Below, one piece after another: positions 58,742-64,000 of a DNA stretch of 64,000 nucleotides. The stretch spans positions 52,901 through 116,900 of the forward strand of contig NZ_JAHXYZ010000006.1 in NCBI RefSeq assembly GCF_019969685.1, read 5' to 3'. The notes under the pieces were generated by a model. That model was not told where the DNA came from, searched no databases, and worked only from the letters and a program-made list of their open reading frames with translations. The position numbers were made by a program, and so were the translations under genes. The stretch comes from Microbacterium sp. EST19A (GTDB lineage: Bacteria > Actinomycetota > Actinomycetes > Actinomycetales > Microbacteriaceae). Numbering within the stretch: the first letter of the stretch is position 1; every line of letters begins with the position of its first letter.

Positions 58742-59455
58742 ATGACTAACATCGTCTCTCCGTCGAACGGTCGAGCTTTCAGGGACACCACCGCCCTGAC
58801 GAATCGACACGGCGACAAGATCGTGACGGCGATCCAGCGGCCGCAGGGCGTCGCGCGCAGCACGTCCGAGGAATCCCGTCGTCTCGATGAGGAGTGGGTC
58901 GTCTTCGGCGCCGACGTGGGAGACGTGCACGTTCGTGTCCTCAAGCCGGCCGGCACCACGGGATTGGTGCCCGTCATGCTGTATGTGCACGGAGAGGGAT
59001 GGTCCGTCGACGACGCCCGCGTCGAAGAGACACTCATCCGAGAGTTCGTCGCAGGCGCCGGTACTGCGGTCGTCCTCGTAGGGCGTCACCCGTCCTTCAC
59101 CGACCAAGGGCCTACCGTCGAACAGGCTTACGCCGCGGTGCGATGGATCACCGCGAACGGCGCTGCAAAGGGACTGGACGCGTCGCGTCTGGCGATCGCG
59201 GGCGACTCCTTCGATCGGAAGGCCGCCGCCGCGATGCTCGCGGACGACGACGGCGCCGTCCGCTTCGTACCCCAACCCCTGTATCGCAGGCCTCGCCACG
59301 ACCGACAGGATGAAGAGGGCCACTCGGCGTTTCCCGACGGCCCTCATCTCAGTGGAAAAGCCATGGCGTGGTTCTGGGCCCATTACCTCCCAGACCCGGC
59401 GAAGGCTGACGAACCGTCCGCATCGCAGGGCACAGATCCGGCCGGGACAACGTGA
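58742..59455 (+). CDS. Truncated HSL-type alpha/beta hydrolase, likely inactive
   Basis: 237 residues where family members have about 310. LYVHGEGWSVDDARVEETL stands for the HGGG oxyanion motif (altered to H-G-E-G), and LAIAGDSFDRKAAAAMLADD for GDSAGG (the serine kept, glycines lost). The frame ends after MAWFWAHYLPDPAKAD, so the Asp and His of the triad are missing. It looks like a decaying esterase gene. No frame downstream completes it. Confidence 0.7.
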   Translation: MTNIVSPSNGRAFRDTTALTNRHGDKIVTAIQRPQGVARSTSEESRRLDEEWVVFGADVGDVHVRVLKPAGTTGLVPVMLYVHGEGWSVDDARVEETLIREFVAGAGTAVVLVGRHPSFTDQGPTVEQAYAAVRWITANGAAKGLDASRLAIAGDSFDRKAAAAMLADDDGAVRFVPQPLYRRPRHDRQDEEGHSAFPDGPHLSGKAMAWFWAHYLPDPAKADEPSASQGTDPAGTT

Positions 59456-59515
59456 GCAAGCACGGATCGGACTCGCGCGCGCTGAACATGATGGATCCCT
59501 GACCCATCATCGGCA

Positions 59516-59629
59516 ATGCTCGTCGGGATCATCGTGAGCTTCGTTCTCGGTGGCTTGCTCGTGGCCTCGTCCGTGCCGGCCGTCATCAGCCACGACGCTG
59601 CCCACGCGCGGGAAGCCCTCGTGAAGTAG
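59516..59629 (+). CDS. Possible 37-residue membrane peptide
   Basis: ATG at 59516, no strong ribosome site. LVGIIVSFVLGGLLVASSVPAVI is one hydrophobic segment followed by SHDAAHAREALVK. It could be a real small membrane protein or the remnant of the esterase end. Low support. Confidence 0.3.
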   Translation: MLVGIIVSFVLGGLLVASSVPAVISHDAAHAREALVK

Positions 59630-59632
59630 ATC

Positions 59633-60505
59633 TCACGTCCAGTTGTACCGACGACGGTATTCTCCGGGCGCGATTCCCCATGAGCTCTTGAATCGTCGTG
59701 CGGCGAAGCTTCCGTCGTGCCAGCCGACTAGTCGGGCTGCCGTCGCCACAGGGAGATCAGTAGTGCGCAGCAGGTACGCGAGCCTCTCCACTCTCAACTG
59801 TTGCAGGTGACTCAGTGGCGACTGCCCGGTGTCTGCCTTGAAGACCCGAACCAGCTGGGAGGGTGAGAGCGAGACTTCGGCAGCGAGATCCGCGAGCCTC
59901 CATGTCCGTTCGAGTTCGGCATGGAGGAGGCTGATCGCCCGCGCTACGGTCGGCCGGTGGACGGAAGCCATCGCGGATTCGGTTGTCTGCGCTGGGCGCG
60001 AACCGATGGGTTCTCGTGACAGTGACGGCTCGACTGCAGCCAGCAGTTCCAGCAACGCGGAAACCTGACTGAGGAAGCTCCCTTCGGAGTTCCTGAAACG
60101 CTCGAACGAGCTCCGGGCGACTCGAAGAAAGCGGGATGTGCCCTGGAATGTCAGGGAAGCGTCTCTCTGAACCTCTGGCGCGAGCAGCGGCCCGATCTTC
60201 GGCAATCGCGACAGCCAGAACAGCTCGTGCCCGAGAAGCTCGCGGCTGATGTACACGTTGGCCACTTCAAGACTCGGCTGGGGAGCGTATCCGTGCCACG
60301 TGCCCGGAGCCAGAACTGAGATGACACCCATCGACAACTCGGTCGTCCCTGCTTCCGTGACCTGCAGCCCGCGTCCACTCATCACGACAGACACGAGGGC
60401 GAACTCATGCGCGTGAGCGCTGACGGTGCGAGAGATTTTCAGGTGCTCCAAGCGCACTCCGGCGTCCTCTGTCGTGAAGACATCAGATCCCTTGAGCTTG
60501 TCCAC
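59633..60505 (-). CDS. AraC-family transcriptional regulator
   Basis: 290 residues. N-terminal cupin-like sensor (AHAHEFALVSVVMSGRGLQVTEAG, LAPGTWHGYAP) and C-terminal two helix-turn-helix motifs (WRLADLAAEVSLSPSQLVRVFKADTGQSPLSHLQQLRVERLAYLLRTTDLPVATAARLVGWHDGSFAARRFKSSWG). It could control the neighbouring NTF2, esterase or exporter genes, whose direction it faces. The ligand is unknown. Confidence 0.92.
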   Translation of the reverse strand: MDKLKGSDVFTTEDAGVRLEHLKISRTVSAHAHEFALVSVVMSGRGLQVTEAGTTELSMGVISVLAPGTWHGYAPQPSLEVANVYISRELLGHELFWLSRLPKIGPLLAPEVQRDASLTFQGTSRFLRVARSSFERFRNSEGSFLSQVSALLELLAAVEPSLSREPIGSRPAQTTESAMASVHRPTVARAISLLHAELERTWRLADLAAEVSLSPSQLVRVFKADTGQSPLSHLQQLRVERLAYLLRTTDLPVATAARLVGWHDGSFAARRFKSSWGIAPGEYRRRYNWT

Positions 60506-60810
60506 GGAATGTCGCTTCCTCGTTCGGTTGGCGAGGCGGGCGGCTGAAGGAGACTGTTCCGATCCGGGATGCCGACTCCGTCCGCGACCCGCCCTCCCAT
60601 GGTAGTCATTGACGTCATCGATGGGAGAGATCGGGTACGACGCCGAACCAAGATGCGCTGCCGGTTCCTATGCATGCGTGCCAGCGGCGCTCGACGCCAT
60701 ACCGCAGGCGGAAGGCTTGATTCCACAGCCACTGCTCGACGCTCCTTCCGCGCGCCGAGTAGCCACACTCTGAGTAGGGAGCTTCTCTGTACACGCGACC
60801 CATCAACATC
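60506..60810. other. Divergent gap between AraC and glycosyltransferase genes
   Basis: 305 bp with no ORF I can support. It should hold the promoters of the AraC regulator and of the glycosyltransferase gene. An in-frame open stretch reaches upstream of the GTG at 60811 (RPINI), so the glycosyltransferase may begin a few codons earlier at a rare start codon. Confidence 0.5.
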
Positions 60811-62001
60811 GTGATCGGCTCCGACACCTTCGGTCCGGACATCAACGGCGCAGCGAAGTTCACCGCCCAGCTCGCGGCGGGGCTTGCACGTCGCGGTCAT
60901 TCCGTGACCGTGGTTGCCCCAGCCGCGGACTCGTCGGAGGTCGGCTACGGCTCCGAACTGCATGAGGGCGAGATCATCGCCGTCCATCGGCTGAAGTCCT
61001 CCCGTCTCCGGTCGTATCCGTGGGTGCGGTTCGCGCGTCCGTGGTTCGCGTCGCGAAGCGCCGCGCGTATCCTCGATGACCTTCAGCCTGATCTCGTCCA
61101 TCATCAGTCGCACATCATCGTCGGCCGTGCTCTGATTCGTCACGCGCGTAAGCGTGGTCTCCCGGTTGTCGGCACCAACCACCTGATGCCGGAGAACGTG
61201 GTCGACGCGGCGGGGATTCCCTCCGTCTTACGTGCATTAGTCGTCCGGTATCTCTGGAGAAGCGCGCGGCGGTCCTTCCTCCGTTCGGATGTGGTGACGA
61301 CACCCACCCGGATCGCCGCGGAGTATCTCAGCAAGAGCGCGGGGATCGAGGATGTCCGCGCGATATCCTGCGGCACTGATGTCGGAGCATTTCTTCCTCA
61401 GCCCGCACTCTCCAGCAGCACCGACCTGGTTTACGTCGGACGTCTGTCGAAGGAAAAGAATCTGGAAGTTCTGATTCGAGCTTTCTCGCACCTGGACTCT
61501 CGCCTCGGAGCGACTCTCTCGATACTGGGCGACGGCGATGAGCTGCAGTGTCTTCAGGATCTGGTCGTGGAGCTGGGTCTGCAGAGCACCGTGACCTTCT
61601 TCGGCGCCACACCTCAGGTCGTCCTTCGCCACCGACTGTCGATGGGGGTGGCGTTCGTCATGCCATCTACCGCTGAGTTGCAGAGCATCGCGACGCTGGA
61701 GGCCATGGCATCCGGCCTGCCGATCATCGCTGCTCGGGCGATGGCTCTGCCGCATCTCGTCGACCACGGAGTCAACGGCTATCTGTTCACCCCGGGGGAT
61801 GAGGATGATCTCGCTCGACGGCTCGAACAGATACTGACCTTGCCGGGAGCGGAGTACCTGGCTATGAAGGCGGCCAGTCTCGAGCTTGTCCGAGAGCACG
61901 GCATCGAGCGGACCATCGAACAATTCGAGGGCATCTACCGGACTCTCCTCGACTCGAGGAAAGCGTCGCCGACGTCTCCTGCGAGTCCTAACGGCGTATG
62001 A
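60811..62001 (+). CDS. GT4-family glycosyltransferase
   Basis: 396 residues from the GTG at 60811. SDTFGPDINGAAKFTAQLAAGLARRGHSVTVVAP is the N-terminal GT-B domain start, LVHHQSHIIVGRALIRHARKRGLPVVGTNHLMPENV its acceptor side, and LVYVGRLSKEKNLEVLIRAF plus MPSTAELQSIATLEAMASGLPIIAARAMALPHLV the donor site with the E-x7-E motif. Relatives attach mannose or glucose to lipids (PimB'/diglucosyl-diacylglycerol type). Its 3' end overlaps the convergent dxr gene by 14 nt. Confidence 0.92.
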   Translation: MIGSDTFGPDINGAAKFTAQLAAGLARRGHSVTVVAPAADSSEVGYGSELHEGEIIAVHRLKSSRLRSYPWVRFARPWFASRSAARILDDLQPDLVHHQSHIIVGRALIRHARKRGLPVVGTNHLMPENVVDAAGIPSVLRALVVRYLWRSARRSFLRSDVVTTPTRIAAEYLSKSAGIEDVRAISCGTDVGAFLPQPALSSSTDLVYVGRLSKEKNLEVLIRAFSHLDSRLGATLSILGDGDELQCLQDLVVELGLQSTVTFFGATPQVVLRHRLSMGVAFVMPSTAELQSIATLEAMASGLPIIAARAMALPHLVDHGVNGYLFTPGDEDDLARRLEQILTLPGAEYLAMKAASLELVREHGIERTIEQFEGIYRTLLDSRKASPTSPASPNGV

Positions 62002-63067
62002 AGCGGGTCGCAGATCGGCGAGCCTCGGTTTCGATCGACTGCAGTGTCTCCATAGCGAAGACCTCCGGGGGCCGATGCTCGTTCAGGACGGCGTCCACGA
62101 CGTCGACGATGTCGAGGAACCCGATCGCACGAGAATGGAACGCGTCCACGGCCACCTCATTCGCCGCGTTCAGCACCGCGGGATACGAGCCACCCATCCT
62201 CACGGCCGAGCGAGCGAGCTCAACTGCGGGGGATCCCACATCATCGAGCGGTTCGAAATCCCAGGAGTGGCTGACAGACCAGTCGAGCGGCTCGACGGCT
62301 CCTGGAAGATGATCCGGCCAGTTGAGCGCTGAGGCGATCGCGAGGCGGAGATCGGGACGAGCCGCTTGAGCAATCGTCGACCCATCTACGTATTCGACCA
62401 TTGAGTGCACCACCGACTGTCTGTGAACCACCACCTCGATGCTCTCGATGGGGACAGAGAAGAGGTAATGGGCTTCGATCAGCTCGAATCCCTTGTTCAT
62501 CAGTGTCGCGGAGTTCGTCGTGATGGTCCTTCCCATCGACCAGGTAGGGTGCCGGAGAGCATCCTGGGGTGTCACATCTTGAAGCTCCTTCCGCTGTCGG
62601 CCTCGGAAGGGGCCTCCCGAAGCAGTCAGGATGAGGCGCCGGACCTCTTGCTGGTGTCCGGCTCTCAGAGCCTGCGCGATCGCTGCGTGCTCGGAATCCA
62701 CGGGAACGATGCGGTGCGCTCCTGCGTGGGAGGAAAGCAGCGGTCCGGCCGCGATGAGGCTCTCTTTGTTCGCCAGGGCGAGGACACGGCCGGCATCCAG
62801 CGCCGCCAGAGAGACGCCGAGCCCGCGGGACCCTGTTACGGCGTTGACCACGATGTCCGCATCGGTGTTCTGCACCAGCGAGACCGAATCCCTGATCCCG
62901 AGAACGTTTGGGATGCCACCGAATGCGGCCGCTTGAGACGAGAGCAGGGCGGAGTCATGGCCTGCTGAGATGCCGACAAGACGGAATCGATCTGGATTCG
63001 CCGCAATCACATCGAGCGTTTGAGTCCCCACTGAACCGGTCGAACCGGCGACAATTACCTTCTTCAC
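61988..63067 (-). CDS. dxr: 1-deoxy-D-xylulose 5-phosphate reductoisomerase
   Basis: 359 residues, slightly short for the family. NADPH loop VIVAGSTGSVGTQTLDVI (4-21), ALANKESLIAAG, metal/substrate site PVDSEHAAIAQAL, LTASGGPFRG and HPTWSMGRTITTNSATLMNKGFELIEAHYLF. The motif usually written HPQS is VVHRQSVVHS here. It makes 2-C-methyl-erythritol 4-phosphate, the committed step of the non-mevalonate isoprenoid pathway. It diverges from sufB, whose Fe-S clusters the later enzymes of the same pathway need. Its end overlaps the glycosyltransferase gene. Confidence 0.93.
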   Translation of the reverse strand: MKKVIVAGSTGSVGTQTLDVIAANPDRFRLVGISAGHDSALLSSQAAAFGGIPNVLGIRDSVSLVQNTDADIVVNAVTGSRGLGVSLAALDAGRVLALANKESLIAAGPLLSSHAGAHRIVPVDSEHAAIAQALRAGHQQEVRRLILTASGGPFRGRQRKELQDVTPQDALRHPTWSMGRTITTNSATLMNKGFELIEAHYLFSVPIESIEVVVHRQSVVHSMVEYVDGSTIAQAARPDLRLAIASALNWPDHLPGAVEPLDWSVSHSWDFEPLDDVGSPAVELARSAVRMGGSYPAVLNAANEVAVDAFHSRAIGFLDIVDVVDAVLNEHRPPEVFAMETLQSIETEARRSATRFIRR

Positions 63068-63156
63068 GCGGTCAGTCTGTCAATCGAGTTCCTGTGATGG
63101 GGAGTAACCGGGAAGCGTGCGTCGCAGAGTCCGTGTCACGCGTGATTCTGAACGGA

Positions 63157-63175
63157 TTAGGGGTGCCTTACCTGC
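63157..63175. promoter_or_regulatory. DtxR/IdeR-like iron-box candidate upstream of sufB
   Basis: TTAGGGGTGCCTTACCTGC resembles the 19-bp iron box TWAGGTWAGSCTWACCTWA, with about 14 matches allowing the degenerate letters. It sits 105 nt upstream of the SufB start and 90 nt upstream of the dxr start. Iron control of the Suf operon is plausible but weakly supported. Confidence 0.3.
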
Positions 63176-63279
63176 GCAGAATAGGTCAGTCGGGGTCGAC
63201 GGGAACCATGCAGGGTCGGGCTGAGCGCGCCTGCACCGTTCCTAAAATCGTCCGCCGCGTGACGCGAGGAGAGTGTGAG

Positions 63280-64000
63280 ATGTCGGATGTTCTGATCGAC
63301 CGCCCGGAGCTGGACAGCCTGGGGGTGTACGAGTTCGGCTGGCACGATGAAGATGCCGCCGGAGCCATTGCGAAACGCGGAATCTCCGAAGATGTCGTCC
63401 GCGGCATCTCGGCTCTCAAGCACGAACCCGAATGGATGCTGAAGACCCGTCTCAAGGGATACCAGCTCTTCGGCAAGAAGCCGATGCCGACCTGGGGCGC
63501 CGACCTCAGCGCGATCGACTTCGACAACATCAAGTACTTCGTGCGTTCGACCGAGAAGCAGGCGCAGTCCTGGGAGGACCTGCCTGTCGAGATCCGCGAG
63601 ACGTACGAGCGTCTCGGCATCCCCGAGGCCGAGCGCCAGCGCCTCGTCGCCGGTGTCGCCGCGCAGTACGAGTCCGAGGTCGTGTACCACCAGATCCGCG
63701 AGGACCTGGAGGCGCAGGGTGTCATCTTCATGGACACCGACACGGCGCTGCGCGAGCACCCCGAGTTCTTCGAGGAGTACTTCGGCACGGTCATCCCGGC
63801 CGGCGACAACAAGTTCGCGGCTCTCAACACGGCCGTGTGGTCGGGCGGCTCCTTCGTGTACGTCCCGAAGGGTGTGCACGTCGAGATCCCGCTGCAGGCG
63901 TACTTCCGCATCAACACCGAGAACATGGGCCAGTTCGAGCGGACGCTGATCATCGCGGACGAAGACAGCTACATCCACTACATCGAGGGCTGCACGGCCC
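63280..64000 (+). CDS. sufB: Fe-S cluster assembly protein SufB, start only
   Basis: 240 residues visible from the ATG at 63280 (AGGAGAG upstream); SufB has about 470, so the rest is beyond the right edge. Characteristic stretches: GISEDVVRGISALKHEPEWMLKTRLKG, YFVRSTEKQAQSWEDLP, IREDLEAQGVIF, FAALNTAVWSGGSFVYVPKGVHVEIPLQAYFRIN and TLIIADEDSYIHYIEGCTA. It is the scaffold core of the SUF system. Further suf genes are expected downstream. Confidence 0.95.
   Translation, partial: MSDVLIDRPELDSLGVYEFGWHDEDAAGAIAKRGISEDVVRGISALKHEPEWMLKTRLKGYQLFGKKPMPTWGADLSAIDFDNIKYFVRSTEKQAQSWEDLPVEIRETYERLGIPEAERQRLVAGVAAQYESEVVYHQIREDLEAQGVIFMDTDTALREHPEFFEEYFGTVIPAGDNKFAALNTAVWSGGSFVYVPKGVHVEIPLQAYFRINTENMGQFERTLIIADEDSYIHYIEGCTA

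Noticed and set aside
1..64000. CRISPR arrays, tRNA and rRNA genes
   Set aside because: No regularly spaced direct repeats with spacers were seen by eye, and no cloverleaf or ribosomal RNA sequence was recognised; a tRNA scan could still find one I missed.

Overview
The window is high-GC DNA with dense, often overlapping genes, strong GGAGG-type ribosome sites and actinobacterial families (DUF2637, MAB_1171c-like membrane protein, ECF41 sigma factor, actinobacterial-type cytochrome b, SufB). A Microbacteriaceae host, for example Microbacterium, is the best guess. It is inferred from gene content, not from a search.

Positions 1 to about 24.4 kb look like an integrated mobilizable or conjugative island. 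A minus-strand operon of tightly overlapping genes (ParB-like, two unknowns, DUF2637, prim-pol, ArdC-like) diverges from a plus-strand operon (HTH regulator, ImmA/IrrE peptidase, MAB_1171c-like membrane protein, alpha/beta hydrolase). Four phased copies of a palindromic operator lie between them. A MobF relaxase/helicase follows, with a candidate oriT hairpin just upstream. The cargo is antiphage defence: a Hachiman pair (HamA nuclease plus HamB helicase, whose N-terminal part is cut off by one in-frame TGA) and a three-gene SIR2/accessory/SMC-ATPase operon that fits Lamassu-Sir2. Between them are an XRE/ImmA protein and three unknown or poorly known genes. No integrase is visible.

From 24.5 to 27.7 kb there is an ISL3-type transposon with 16-bp perfect inverted repeats. 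It carries a quinol-monooxygenase-like gene and a GlxA/AraC regulator, and its right end abuts a 129-bp fragment of a second copy.

From 28.1 to 45.6 kb is an oxidative/respiratory region: an ECF41 sigma factor, E1alpha-E1beta-E2 of a 2-oxoacid or acetoin-type dehydrogenase, type II NADH dehydrogenase, a lone cytochrome b that lacks both bH ligand histidines, an AttH/CrtC-like lipocalin, a metallo-beta-lactamase/Rieske fusion, an SDR with its TetR regulator, an FAD oxidoreductase, an MFS exporter, and an NmrA-like SDR with a cupin. Five promoters here share TCACA-N16-(C/G)GTC: those of the sigma gene itself, the dehydrogenase operon, ndh-cytochrome b, the lipocalin and the SDR-cupin operon. 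A sixth, decayed copy precedes a Rieske gene remnant. This looks like one self-regulated ECF41 regulon and is the strongest candidate for an undescribed system.

From 45.6 to 56.3 kb is a carbohydrate locus: a secreted beta-helix/CBM protein, a rhamnose-mutarotase-like protein, a GntR regulator, an ABC importer without ATPase, a 640-residue probable toroid enzyme, an RraA-like aldolase and an aldo/keto reductase. A GntR-type operator is shared by the divergent units. From 56.5 to 64 kb come an MFS exporter, an NTF2-like protein, a truncated esterase, an AraC regulator, a GT4 glycosyltransferase, Dxr and the start of SufB, which runs off the window.
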